Assembly (NCBI GenBank): GCA_948146395.1
Contig: OX411547.1
Coordinates: 62,191,610 to 62,255,609, forward strand
Direction of reading: 5' to 3'
Length of the DNA: 64,000 nucleotides
Source: Fragum whitleyi
Lineage: Eukaryota > Mollusca > Bivalvia > Cardiida > Cardiidae
Part shown: in pieces, positions 24,722-39,700 of the stretch
How the letters are laid out: each line of letters starts with the position of its first letter
Numbering within the stretch: position 1 is the first letter of the stretch
Translations under genes and position numbers: made by a program
The notes under the pieces: generated by a model
The model's input: only the letters and a program-made list of their open reading frames with translations
The model's database searches: none
Told to the model about the DNA's origin: nothing

Positions 24722-27700
24722 GTAAGCAAATGCATAATTAATACATTCATAAAACACGGAGGTGAAATCTCTTCCAATATTTTGATAAGTATAAAATGTT
24801 GTACGACTACGTAGGATAAGCAGCGTGTTGCCCTGATAGAGTTTTGTAATGGTATCTACATGAAAACGACATGGTAACAATGTTAGGTGCACCGGCATCC
24901 GCGATATACATGTAACAGCTATGATATCTTAAGCTGCAACCCCAAACAAAAAATATTGACAAGAGTAAGAAGCAGAAAACAGTGATCCGATTTTCTTTTT
25001 CCAAACGATTGCCTCATTTTTTCAACCTTTTAAGTACATGTCGAACAGTGATATTTACCTAAAAAACGATAGTAAACAAAAGAGTAATATCGTATGCAGT
25101 CATGATCTATATTAAGACAGACAGACGAATTTTTCAGCATTAATACTAACTTTAGAAAATAAAAACAAACAAAAAACCCGAAACGCATGATTATATCTTT
25201 GCATCAATACATTTGCCTTAGAGTCGTTTTGTTTTTCTTCTGAGTGTAGGACATTTAAGAACATCGTGAAATGTGCATGATGATTGTTTTTGGAATGGTT
25301 TTGGAATGAAATTGAATGAGTGTATGGAGCGAGTTTTGAATGAAATTCAAATTTGGTAATCCAATTTTGCGATTTTTTTCAAGATGAACAAAATTAACGA
25401 CATTTTATATATTCCTATAATAAAATATTCGTAATTTTCTATTTTTATGTGTCTTTGAGGACCAATCAGACACTTTAAAATTCACACAACCAAAATTCTC
25501 AGAATGATTTGATCGATTTTAATTAAATGTTACTCTATTTGAACGATTTCGAAATGTTTTCTAATGATTTCGGAGCGTTTTGATCGATTTGAGTGAGTGA
25601 TTGAGATGCATGTATGGAGCACTGAGTGAGCGATTTTGAATTGTTTGCAGTGAGTGTCAGTTGCAGGATGTTTATACTGTATTTTCAACCCGTCGAGCTG
25701 ATAAGAAACACATTGGAAGTCTTTATACAAAAATTTGGAAGAGAAATGGAATCAAACAGGGGTTAAGTAGATGTCGGATTTGAAAAAAAGGATTTATTTT
25801 AGAATGTTAATATTCAATACGTACTTAGTGTTTTGTTTGAAAAAAAAATAAATAAACGAGGTTGGAGGAATTGATAATTGTCGAGGCTCTGCTCTGTTGC
25901 TTTGTTTTCGTCGATGGTTATACATGTAACAGAAATACAAGTTTTTTGCCATGTTTCTAAAAATAGCCACATTATGTCATTGTTCTAAAAATATCCTTGT
26001 GATATTTTAAAAAAATATCACAAAGGGTGTTATCACAAGGGTATATGTATAGTTATAAGATAAATAATTATTCTTGGTTCAGAAAATACAAATATATCGA
26101 AAAGATTTAATCAAATCAAGATTGTGAAAACCTTGCAGTCTGACTAGGGTACATATGTTTAGCACTTTTCAGATTATCACTTTTGGCCTGATGGGTCAAT
26201 TTTTTATCCATGGATCTTTCCCTTCAGAGCGAGGACCGATAACTATTTATAATAAAAAGGGTAATTGTCCAGCTGTCTCCGACGTCAAGTGTGCTCCGGA
26301 GAACCGCAATGAGTGCTACACAGATTTTGACTGTACTGGAATGAAGAAATGTTGTGAGGACCAGTGTGCAAAATTCCGATGCATAAACCCACGTAAGAAA
26401 TTAAATAAATTCTATAAACAAACCGGAACGGTTACCTATTGAAACATTACATGTATTTCGAGATAAGATCTTAGTCAAGTACAATGAGGCGTTATGTCTT
26501 CTTTCTGTGACGCTTTTCGGAGATTTTTTGAGATTTCTGGATAGATTATCACTTCAAATTTAACAAAAGATTATACCCTGCTTTCGTTTACATCACCTTG
26601 CTTGACGCCATCCAAGTTGGGCCCATTGTAGTAATAACGATGCAAAGCATCAACGTGCGAAAAGCTTCAGTAAATTCTTGCAAATAATATGCTCGAATAA
26701 ATTGAATAATCGTTTGATTTTCGTGCACGATCGGCACTTATTTTATTTTGTGAAGAATAAAAGCTATGTTTTCTTTAATTTACCGAATGAAAATATAGCT
26801 TTGTTATTCAACCATTGAATGATGTTGATCTTAATCTGAAACAACTTTCATCCTCTCTTTATTAAATATTATTATACTGCAAAGAAAATTCTAGCATTTT
26901 CATTGGTTAATGCTGACCTGACAAAAATTGATATCTATGGCCGCTCCGGTATTACCTCTTATGTTTCCTTAGGGCGCCTCGCCGTGAAAATAAACAAAAA
27001 ATCGAAACGATAATGTCAGCCATGATTCTCTCGCTTCGCGGATAACAAGACCCGAGTATACACATTATACTACATTTATAAAGCATGTCGGGTAATAATG
27101 TGCAAATAAAAAATGATAAAGATGTCAATAAATACCTTAAATTTTTACCAATCTGTACATTTAAAGTGCCAAATTTCTCGCAGGTTCAGCCAACAACCGC
27201 TTTCATAGCACAACATTGCAGAGTGTATCATTGTGACGTCACAGTCATATATGACGTCACTTTGTACATGTTTACTTTTCATAGGGGCTATTCGTGGTTT
27301 AAAAGAATTCGGTTTATACCAAGGCCTTAAATAGGCGAAAAACAGATATTTAGGCCTAAAACTTTGAAGTATAATAAATTCGTAATACGGTTTCTTGCCT
27401 GGGTATATGACGATTTATTCCCGGCAGTAAAAAGTGATGTCAACCCTCGCCTACGGCTCTGGTGACATCATTTTTTCCAGCCGGGAATAAATCGTCATAT
27501 ACCCTGCTAAGAAACCGTATAACTAATAAAGGCACAGATGAAGAAGAAGGAAGGTGTCCCGTTGAAGAATATGGTATATGTCGCTATTTTGAACCATGTA
27601 CGTCTGATAGCGATTGTCCAAGAAATGAGAAATGCTGTAAAAGCGCGTGCGGTGGGCGGACCTGTAAGCCACGTGACCAAGACACAGTCGGTAGGTAACC

Positions 27701-30700
27701 TGCCGTTGGTCTTGTAACAGACTCTTTGCCAGCTTCATTTCTATAAAATTAATCAAACAGATGGGCGATATTATCATTTTAAGCTAAATACAAATAGGAA
27801 TGTGAAAATATACTAACATCTTAATGTATATTAAACGAGGGTTGATCCAGAAATTCGTATAGAGGCATGACTTTAAAAACAATACAAAAAAAAAAAAAAC
27901 AAACATTTATTGTCACACATCTGAAATAGACAAGCAGAATTTAGAATGAATGTTGACATATAATTGTGTTTGTTTATCAAAAAATCTAAGAAATAGATAC
28001 AGGGCCGGGGCGAGGTAGCACGAACGCTTAGGTTTAAACCTATTTATTTTACATCGATTGGGTAACTAGTTCTTACAGCTTAGATTAATACCTCTTGATA
28101 ATGCTTCCTGGGAAATTCACCAGTACTCGCGCCAGATGTTAGGGCAAATGAAAGAACCAAGATCGATTACCACTCCCGGGATTCGAACTCAGAACCTTTG
28201 GGTCAAGAGGCCGACGCTCTACCTCTAGTTCACGGACATGAACGCAAAATGCATCATTAACTATTCTTTTCACATTCTCCATTTATTTTGATAGTCCTGT
28301 ATATTGCTCGTCTGATCAAGTCTTTTGATCGACCGTTATTATTGGCTCTTCAAACATTTGGGTTACCTTAAACACCTTTTCGTAGCAAACACTTGTAAAT
28401 CAGGATTTTATAACACAAATCCGTCTGTTGTCAAAAACAAAAACAAAACAATTACTTCTTACTACAAGTTTAAACGTGGCATTGCTTTTGATGCCACATC
28501 TCATAAAGAGAGCGTGATCGTACTATCAACTACAAACAGGACGGAATATAACATGAATAGAATTCGGGCATGTAAAAAAATCGAATTTGATCATGGTCAA
28601 GACATTTATGAGATTATCATTCATAAATGAATTACGAATTTCACAGAGAAAAAATTGTTCGTATGTCCAGTCCAAAACACTTGCGACTCCGTTGATGATT
28701 GTAAAGGCGATAAAAGGTGTTGTCCGACCGACTGTGGCTGTAACACGTGCCAGCGAGCAGATTTGCTTGCAGGTATGAGAATGGATTTTGTCTTTTTAAA
28801 TTATATAGTTAGTTACATCGTGAAATTGACTTTCACCTCTATCAAAACCATTCTAAATCGCTCACTTAGCGCTCCATTTACTCGTTCCTAATACTCACTC
28901 AAACCGTTCAAAAACGCTAAAACACATTGAAAAATATAGAATTAACAAGGTCATTCAAAATACATTTTGATTGTGAATAATAGCGATTTCATTGAAATAA
29001 TTCAAATTGTAAGCGTCTCACAGGTTCTTGAATATTTAGAACTTGTATGCATATTTTATTGAAGGAAAGTAATCAATGTCGCTAATTTTGTTCATCCTGA
29101 ACAAAATTTTTGATATAGGATTACCTCCCATTCAATTCACTCAAACCCCGCTCCCAACATTCATTCAATTTCATCCTAAATTATTTCAAAATCACTCACC
29201 TTGTCAATTTCACGATTTTGTTAATTGTAACAATGTGGAACACATACGAAATTTCAGTGCATAGTAGATAATAGTGTGCTTAAAGGCTTAACGTGACTTA
29301 TTAAAACATTGTGATTTGTGCTTTTGGTTTAAACCTATGTATTGCACATCGATTGGAAAACAAGTTGTAAAAACTAAGATTTATTCCTCTCGGTTCTGCT
29401 TCCTTGAAAATCGCCAGTACTCGCGCCGAATTCGTGAGTAAATGAAAGCACCAATATCGATGCCCGGTCCAGGAAATCGAATTAAGGACTCTAAGTCAAG
29501 ATTCCGTAGCTCTGTCTCTAGACAACGGTCACCAGCCTTCAACATCGTAACATATATTTAATACCAAATTGTATAAGGAATCGATACATACCATAGATGG
29601 TTATGTGAACATATTGCATTGATATTTAGTTACAGTAAGTTACATCGTGAAATTGACATTCACCTCAATCAAAACCATTCTAAATCGTTCATTCAGCGCT
29701 CCATTCATTCATTCGAAACACTCACTCAAACCGCTCAAAAACGCTCATCCCAAGGAAATAATATAGAATCAACAAGGTCATTCAGAATAAATTTGGATAG
29801 CGAAAAATCGCGATTTCATTGACTTGATTCAAATTGCAAGCGTCTAATAGGTTCTTAAAGACATAGGAAGCTATCTATAGAACTTGTATGCATATTTTAT
29901 TGAAGGGAGGTACTCAATATCGCAATTTTTGTTCATCCCGAACAAAATTTATGATAAAGGATTACCCCCCCCCCCCCATTAAGTTCACTCAAACCTAGCT
30001 CGCCACACTCCTTCAATTTCATTCCTGAATCATTCCAAAATCATTCACCGTTATAAATTTCACGATGTCGTTAACTGTAAGCATATCGTATTCAGAATTA
30101 TCAATTGGAATTGCTGTACGTGTACTACATAAAATGAAACCAATCTTATGTGACCAACTTGAATTGCAATTTATTTCAAGGTCAGATGAGTAACCATTCA
30201 ATGAATTCATTCAAAACGCAAAAGGCATCAAATATCTTAAAGTAAAACACACCATTGTATGTGTTCTACAAAATATTCATTTTGGGTAATACTTTCAGAA
30301 TATTGTAAGATAATAAAACTTGCAGTCCATGGCAGTCCACTTTCGGTTAATACTGTTAAATACCCCCGCCTCGCCCCCCTTCCCCCTCTTAAAAAGACGA
30401 CCTAGCATTTTCCGATTACCGAAGACGCAATTTTTATGTGAAAAAAAAGGATGAACAATTTCGTCGACGAGTCTTCCGAAGTTGTCCAAGATTTTCATCA
30501 TTTGGTTGAGAAATATATGCTTAACTTTAAGCCAATAGTACATACATTTGTCTTAGGATTCTACAATGAATTGGTACTGTTTTGTACAGATAATGAGTCC
30601 GGCAAAAAGTTTGTATGCATATATAAGGCTAGAAGCATAAAAGAAAAAAATCCCAGATTTAAATAGATCTAGATGTTTTGCCATTTTGATAAAAAGTTAT

Positions 30701-33700
30701 TTACTTTTACCAGTTATAGACGTAGATATGGGTATATTGATAAACTCTGACTTAAATTGTACGTGTTCCCCAGTTAAAAAGTCCTAAATATATTATAAAC
30801 ACTAACATAATAACCGAAACAACATATTCTTGCTCATTTTATCTTATTTTGATTTTCTTTTATAATATGACCTACGGCGCCGGAGAGAAATAACCCCGTA
30901 GAATATTTTTGATAATACACGGGTGTTATTACACTAGTGGAATAACTATGCAAATGAGATAAAAATGAAGAACAACGCTATATTTTTGTTTGCAAAATGA
31001 CGTCAAAATGGATCTGCTGACGTCATTTTGCAAACGGCATTATATGTTTCACGGCATAACATGATTCGATTAATGTCGTAATTTTCTCGTTTTTTTACCA
31101 AAATTTGGGTCATATTATAAAAAGAAAATATCAAATTTGTGCTCATAAAATACCGAATTTATCAAACTCGTCATCAAAAACAGATAAAAACTCGGCGCAT
31201 CCTCGTTTTTATCTGTTTTCAGTGTTTTCAGACGACTCGTTTAATAAATTCGGTATTCTATGACCACTCATTCAATATCTTCTATTTATGGCATGTCTTC
31301 ACAGGAAATGACGTATGTCCGGCCCAGGTTGTCACACTCCCTTTATACGATCAGTGTGAAAATGACGATGATTGTCCAGGAACACAGCGGATGTGTTGTG
31401 CTAATCAATGTGGGGTAAAAACTTGTACAACGACTAAGAAAATAGGTAATGTAAAAATTTATCCAGTTCAATCTGTGATGCATTATATTCCCATTTATGT
31501 GCTTTCTTGATCCCAAAATCTTGTGAAATAGCTTATAATTTAAAATTACAACATATTCTTTTCGTAAAAGTTACAATAGATACGTCATATGATTGATATA
31601 GAGGACAGACAACATTTTCACTGCTCAACGGAAAGGATATTTGAAATTTGGTCCTTTTTCTCACTGCTGAAAGATCGTGCCTGTATCTTATTCAATAGCC
31701 TTATGCTTAATTAAGGGACTGTTGACCCTGTCCCTATGACCTACATCTAGGCATACTTCCTAGTTATTGAAAAAACGTCATTTATATGAAAGATATGAGG
31801 TCACGAACACAAAACGAAAAACAAGCCGCTGGTTTGCGTGTGCTTAAGTCGTCATTTTACGCATATGTTTGTAAGAATTGTGTGGAAAATAACTTAGGTC
31901 AAAAGCGCAATCTTTGATTTCGGATGAAATATTTGATTGTTTAATCGATTGTGTTTGATTGACATTTGCTATATATTAATTATCACTCACTATTCTACTG
32001 CCAGAATGTTCGAATGTGAGATGTGCCGATCCCAACTGTGGTCCTGGTGAAGTAGCCTATATACCGAAGAATAGCTGTTGTCAGACGTGTAAAAGAGGTA
32101 CAGTTTGAACCAATTACGTGCTGTCAGACGTACGACCGAGATTTTATCAGTTAACCACATCGTGAAATTGACACTCATCTAGATCTAAATCAATCAAATA
32201 CACTCGGTCAGCGCTTTAATCACCCCAAACGCTGCGGAATTTAATTCTATGAAGAAAAACGCTTTGGAATTGTTCAAATTAATCAACATTTCAATAATCG
32301 ATCAAATAATGACATGGTTTTATTGGCCAATATCAATTTTTAGCTTTTGATTTATCCTTGAAGACACATAATTAGAAAAGTAAGTGGAATGTAAGAAAAG
32401 GAGGTTTAAAGTTATCGATAATTGGTCTAAAATATCGATTATGTTTTTACCTTCCTTGAAAACTATTTAAAAAATCGCTCATTACACTCATTTTTATTCC
32501 AAAATCACTCAACTTGTTAAATTCATGATGTTCCTCTTTGTATATGAGTTCTTACGTCGCCATCGGGCTTTTGGCCGAATCATAATATGAACCAGTTACG
32601 TCCTGTCTGACTAGTAAACGAAATACAATACATGTATGAATCAATTACGCGCTGTCAGACGTGTAAACGATAGAAAATACATGTATGAACCATATAAATA
32701 GGCAACTTCTTTGAAAAAAATTTAGATTGAACTTTTAGATGTAATTTCTAACATGAATATTTCAGATAACGCGTGATGCACACGAAAAAAAGGAAAACTC
32801 GCAATTGTGCCAACTTTTTCGTGGCTTTTTTATATTCTTTCCAAAATTAATTTTGCCAATACTTTTGAGTTATCCCGTACAAGGTTTCGTCAAGGTAGGT
32901 GATATAATTAAGATGATATTCAAATTTAAAAGAGCACACTTTCTTTTCGACTTAATAATTGTGTTAAGTTCCTTTTGAAAGTAAACATTCAAACATATCT
33001 AGGCTCATTTTTTTCCTTTTTAATTTTATTTTTGACAGATTGTGCCACTGTGAGGTGCGCAAATCCCATATGTAAACAAGGTGAAGTAAAGTATGTGTCA
33101 GAGGGTAGCTGCTGTTATGAATGTAAACTAGGTGCGTTTTCTTCTTTTTGACCATCTTGAATATCTTGGAACTCCATCAAATTAAAATTTGAAAAAAATA
33201 AAGATATTGAATAGGCGAAGACAAACTGGAGGACTAATTTCGAAAATAATAATTTAGGAATGTAGAATGATCAATCTAGTTTGAAGAAAATATAAAAGAA
33301 AAACCCGAAAAGTTTCGACCCTATACAGTCTGTGCAGACTGACTAGGGTCGATACTTAACGCACTTTCCTGATGGTCCATTTTCGCTTGATTTAGCGCAT
33401 TTCTGACAAAGAGCCGTACAGTTGCATTAGTTAATAATCGAGTATGTATAAAATATATTTTAACGTATTTAAATATGTAGAACATTTTTACAAATGAGGT
33501 CACCCAGTGATAAATGATACGGAATTCCCATTCTTCTTCGAAAAAAAACTCTACATGTACTAAATGCTTCTATTAATTAAGATGTACAGAAGTTGCGTCT
33601 TTGTCAGACAACTAATCTGCTACATGTACCCGATTTTCATTGTGAGAAGATTTTGTTAACCTCGTCATCTCTTATATTTCCCATATCATGAACCCACCAC

Positions 33701-36700
33701 AAATAAGGATAGCTCAAACCCATTCAGTTAAAAATATCATAAGAAATGATAATCACTACTATCAAAAATGATCAAAAATATTCTAAATCGCTCACTCAAC
33801 GCCAAATTCTTTCATTCCAGGCACTTACTCAAAATAGATACAAAACGCTCGACGATCTTTCAAAAGCCTATAAGTGACCATCGAGTTATAAAGGAATGGA
33901 GCGTTCCGGTGTAGACTCACGCATTTTTATCTTGACAACTGTGTAGACACGCCAGATTTTTTAGGATTCTGCAACTGTTTCACTGTAGATACATATCACT
34001 GCTTAAAACAAAAATTAACCGTTTGCTGTTTAATCCCTGCTTTTTACGTGCCTGTGATTTTGTGATTGAGAAAACATTGTGAAAAAAGAAGAAATTGCTT
34101 CTGACAAGCAATTTCTTCTTTTTCCACACTTTTTTCTACCCTACAGAATGGTTATTTTTCAAATTTAATCCACTTTAAATTTTCGACTGCAAAACCTTTG
34201 AATTTTGACAGGTCCAAAATTTTGTAAAACAGGAAAGGGTTAAATGTTGAAATTTTTAGCAAATGTGTCATGTGTCTCTGATAACGTCGCTCTCAAGATG
34301 GTTCTATATATAATACATACTTAGTGTTTCGTATGAGAAAAATATCTAACAAGGTTGGGAAAATTGACAGCCTCGACAATTATCAATTCTCACAACCGAG
34401 TTAAATATTTTTTTTCATACAATACAATAAGTATGTTTTATATTTATCTCATAACCTGTATTTGCCTTCTTTTCATTGATGTTTCTAACTGAAATGCAAG
34501 TTTCTAAAAATAACCACATTATATCATTGTTCTAAAAATAACTATGTGATAACATAAAAAATATCATAAGGGATGTTATCATATCGATACTTGTATAGTT
34601 ATAAGATAAGACTATATACCGCTATACTTCAATCAGGCCACGATAGCGTCGTGTTTTGAACTGATTGATTATAAACCTGTATCTGCGATAAATCTTATTT
34701 TCTAGATTGCTCTAAGATTTTCTGTGTGCCTCAAAGATGTGAAGAAGGGGATATTCCGATAATTCCGAATGGCGAGTGCTGTCCAAAATGCTTTGAAGGT
34801 GGGTCGATGGGATTATTGCAGTAGCTATCTGGGAGCTAATTCATTAAACTATACTGAGCAAAAATAAAAACTTGACATTTGAATTTCCAATCTTTTCATT
34901 GTATCGGATAAATATGCTTCGCAAAAAAGAGTAATTTAAAAAGGAAGATTTTAACAGCCCTGGGACCCGTTCTATTAAACATCTTACGATCATTTTTTGC
35001 GTAAGTCAAAAATTAAAATTGCTTCTACAGAAGTAACTAAGTATAGAATTCTACCATGTATCATCTCATTGGAATCGTCTTCTAAAGACGATTCCGATGA
35101 GATATTGCAAGGCAGAATCTAATAATGAATGAAAACAGCAGGTGCAATTTGCAATTTTGACTTACGATCATTTTTTCGTAAGACGTTTAGTAAAACGGGC
35201 CCCTGTTATCTCGAAGTTGTATCACCAATTTGGCACAAATACGGATAGCCAAAACACCTACAATTACAGTTAACAACATCGTAAAATTGACAAGGTGAAT
35301 GATTTTGGAATCATCTAAATATCTAAGTCTACATTCTTTGCGTCAACGTCTTGCCAAGGGTCCGTTTAATTCGTAAAAATCGCTTCTTTGGCCTAAAATT
35401 TGTACTGTATTACTATAAAGTGCATTCTTTTGGAAATTTCATGAACACAGTTTTTAAGGGCTTAATTTGAAAGGACTGCTTACCAGTAAGTATGTTCTGG
35501 TGTCAAATTATGCCCAGGTGTTCGTCGGCCTTAAACTAACGAAAAAAAATAATTCTGTACAACTTGCGTTAGCAAATTCAAAGAAGATTTTTTGAATGTT
35601 ACGTTTTCATTTTTGCTCGGTATAACTTTTGAAAAAGATATTGGATATAGCATATATATTGAAAAATAAACAAGTGGTAAGACTTTCCGTTTGTTTGAAA
35701 CTGGTTTTATGCAACTTTCAACACTAATACAATGATTTCAGGGCGGATTGTGCGCCAGTCCATGGTTTTCTTGAGTTCCTCGCATAACTACAGCCGTATT
35801 TCATCCAAGCCAGCTGTTTACTTATCATACAGATAAGAACATCGTGAAATTGACAAAGTGAATGATTTTGGAATGATTTAGGAATGAAATTGAATGAGTG
35901 TGTGGAGCGAGTTTTGATTGAATTTTATGGGAGGTAATGATTACCTCCCTTATATAAAATATGCATACAAGTTCTATAGATAGACTCATATTTCTTCAAG
36001 AACCTATTAGACGCTTACAATTAGAATTATGTCAGCGAAATCGCGATCTTTCTCTACCACAATTTATTTGTAATGGCTTTGATGCTTTAATATGTTTGAG
36101 CTTTTTTGAGTGGTTTGAGTGAGTGATTGGAATAAATGAATGAATGGAGCGCTGATAGAGCGAATAAGAATGGTTTTGATCCAGGCGGAAGTCAATTTCT
36201 AAATGTAACTAACTGTAGGTCTATTTGTGTCAGACAATGACTTTTGTCCTTTGTACTTGGCCGAGCCACCGCTCGAGCTCACGATCTAAGCATTGAAAGC
36301 CTTACGCGTTACCAACTGGGCATACATATACCAGGCCCGAAACATGCCACATTGTTAAATTGATATATATTCCGATCGAAAACATTCAAAATCACGAAAT
36401 CATCGCTCATATCATTCATTCCAAACACTCACTCAAAAACGAAGTGGTTCTAAAACACTTCGAAATCGTTAAAAATGATTAATAGACTATGGGCTACTGG
36501 AACCCCTATTTGCCCCCAGGGGGATTTTGTACACTATGATTTTCTGAAAGGTACATGCATAAGCAACATTGTAAGACATGTTAGCACTCTGGCGAGTGGG
36601 GCTTTTGTAAGATACGTTACTTTGAAATCACCCACCCTAGATCCTTATTAAATGCTACATTTTGCTCCCATTTTGTGAAATTCTTTGGGCAAATTGCGAT

Positions 36701-39700
36701 TTTTATTACTATCTCATACATGATTCTTTAGTATGAGTGATAAAACATCAATAGAATCCTGTATGATTCGGGAAAATATGTGAAATATACGTTACAATTA
36801 CAAAATTGTTTATCAATATTCGCCTATATAAAGACATTGGCATTTGGGCGCCAAAAATATTCAAAGTCAACACTTGTTAGCAAAAATTACAAGATGATAT
36901 AATGAATTTATATTCACATAGTTTGTTTTGGCCTGCATATTACGTGTTTTATACATAGAAATGAAAAGATTCGAGCACATGTCCTTTCAAACCCTTTACC
37001 ACAATGTAATTTCATATGCAGTTCATAAACAGAAAGGAGAATGGCAGCTGCATATTACTACTCTGATCATGCATAATAAAACAAGAATAATATTTATAAC
37101 TGATATTCTTACACCAACAAATGCTTTATGTCTCTGAAGGAATGTTGTAACATACGTTACCTCAAAATATTTTACCAAAACCCGTTTAAACTGTTTATTT
37201 TTTATCAATAAGGGTTAAAATTCTTTGCATTTATGGCTCTCAGTTCTGTTTCTAAGAAAATGCATCAGTACTGAAAGCAAAAACATTACCAACAAAAGAT
37301 CAAAGATCCCCTAGCACTTATGATATTAAAATTTAGATGAGAAGTCAATGTTATATCTTTGAACAGCAAAGAAGAGAAATCTTATTTAATGCTAGTATTT
37401 ACATATTGTCTTTTAATGTCAAGTGATAAATCACACAAATTGATGTTAGTATCATTTGTAGTATCCCATCTCACAAAGTTAAAAATTTGATAACAAGATT
37501 TGAGATCATAATTTTGAAATAGCCAAATCATAAAATACATGTATATCCAATTGCTGAAATCGAAATACCTACACCCTTCTAACTCAGCATAGATCTTGAT
37601 AATCATTTTACAATAGAAATTACAAATATCTTGAAATATTCAATAAAAATACTGGCTTTTTGATAGATATGGATATGTACTTTGTGTTGTACTATACATG
37701 TTCTTTAATTTCATCATAGGGAAATATATGTTCAGTACAATTACATGTCTATCTATCACACAATGCAGCATGACAGCTAAAAAATTTAATTAATTAAAAC
37801 ATTTTTCAAAATTACTTAGTCACTTAAGCAAGTTAATCATTTATCTCTAATTTCGTGCATTGGTTCATTCGTTGTCTATAAATGTTTTGAAACAGAATAC
37901 CGATGGTCATAATCTAGTCACGTATGTTACCATTTGTATGAAACAAGTTGCAATTATCTTAAATGTACTTCAGTGTCAATACTGTAGCCATTTAAATCAA
38001 AATTATTGCTTCTCTTTGATTAAGATGGATTTTTTTTTGTTTTACTGCATGTTTTTAAAATTGTTTGTCTTGAATGTTGGCCAAGTGGTTAGAATAAAAC
38101 TTAATGGTTAGTAGAAGAGTCTTGTACTTGTGCACACGAGGAAAATATGAGTGTTATGCCCAAGAACCAAGAGTATATTAATTAGAATGGGCATTCTTCA
38201 ATTCTTTTCTCTACATTAAAATAAACTGCATCTACATATATATTGAAATTCAGCCAGCAATAACAAACAGGAATGCAAATAGAATGTCAAATCACCAGCC
38301 ATTTACACATAAACACCTATAAAGCTCTTATAAGCATGCGACTTATAGCAATTTTCTTATTTTTATGAATCAAGTCTTGGGTTGTATTTGAATGAGGGCT
38401 TGATATTGATGAAATCCTATTGCTTAAGCAATTTATCATAAGTCTTTTATTGTTTCAGAAAGTAAGATATAAAAGACGTGCAAATTCTATGTAAGACATG
38501 TTTCTTTCTGCATAAAAAGTACTTGTAGTTTGTATCTAGTTCAAAGTTAAAGCATTTTTAAGCATCTTTGTTTTACTAAAATCTTTACTTTTGTTAGAAC
38601 TAATCATGTTCAAGAGAATTACAAGCGGTGTGCATCTAATTGTCCTTTGGAAACAGCAATTATGTTGGATTTTCTAAAAAATAGGTCTTTTAAATATAAC
38701 ATATATTACTCTCTTTGATAGCTAATTCAAAATGTATATGGCAATAATCTATTCATTTGAACATAATATGGTCATACTCATATAAATTTTCAGTATTGAA
38801 CTGAATTGCGCAGTTTCTTGGCAAAACCAGGATTGCATGCAATGTACTTTGCATTCAATTGGAAATAATAGAGAGCTAAAATGCTTCAAGGAATTTTCAG
38901 GCCATTTTAACAGTATAACACTCTTATCGAGGTGGCTTATCCACCTAACCATGAATTCCTTGTATTCATTGTATACATCATTCCAATCATCACATAATCC
39001 TATTAAAGCCTCTAGCTACTTATGCAACGAAGATGAATGATTATCAACTCATTTGTACTGGCTGATTAAACCTTGTACCTATGATACAGAGTCAAATGCG
39101 CTACCAAATCCAATGTGCTTCCAACTTGGCTACTTTCAAGATCTACTCTAAGATATATTTATAACTTTTCTGTACTAAATTGATGGAAATATTGGTTAAA
39201 AATATTGTAGGAACAGCTTTTTTCACCTATTTGGTCATCATTTTTCACAATGAAAACCGTCTCTTATCATCAGAACTAACATATATAACTTTGAAAAAAG
39301 TCTCAAACATAGAAGAAACCATAAGCTGCTTTAACATTGTGTTTAGAAGCTGCCTCAACATTGCATTTTGTTGCATTTCCTTAAACTATGATACATGTAG
39401 CGGCTCAATAATAACCAAACCTATAAATAAGTGGTAACGTATTTTGCACCCTTTTGAAGCCACAATGAGTCTTGAAATGATTAAAATTTATATTGATACC
39501 TTAAAAATACTTTAAATAGTAATGGTTTATAGTTGATTTAGACAATGAGGGATTTTACAATAATTGCAATCATAGGAGATATTAATAAGCCTATGGTAAT
39601 TGATGGGTAAATTGGTTACTTTAGAGTAACGTATTTTGCAAATAGCTTGATGACCAGATGCATAAAAAATTCGAAATCTCCCAAAGAATAGAATTATAGA

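Noticed and set aside
28325..28630. 101-codon plus-strand frame just before WAP 3
   Set aside because: No domain and no splice signals in phase with exon 4; probably a chance frame in the intron.
30451..30666. 71-codon frame reading [20 protein letters not shown]
   Set aside because: Protein-like at first sight, but no cysteines, no acceptor/donor in phase 1 and no recognised family.
32580..32680. Short stretches similar to the end of exon 6 (CTGTCAGACGTGTAAACG)
   Set aside because: They repeat the region just after and including the last codons of exon 6 but lack the other cysteines; not an extra module.
36240..36335. tRNA-like stretch on the minus strand (CCCAGTTGGTAACGCGTAAG)
   Set aside because: Box A resembles a tRNA, but box B is degraded and no fold is convincing; at best a SINE relic.
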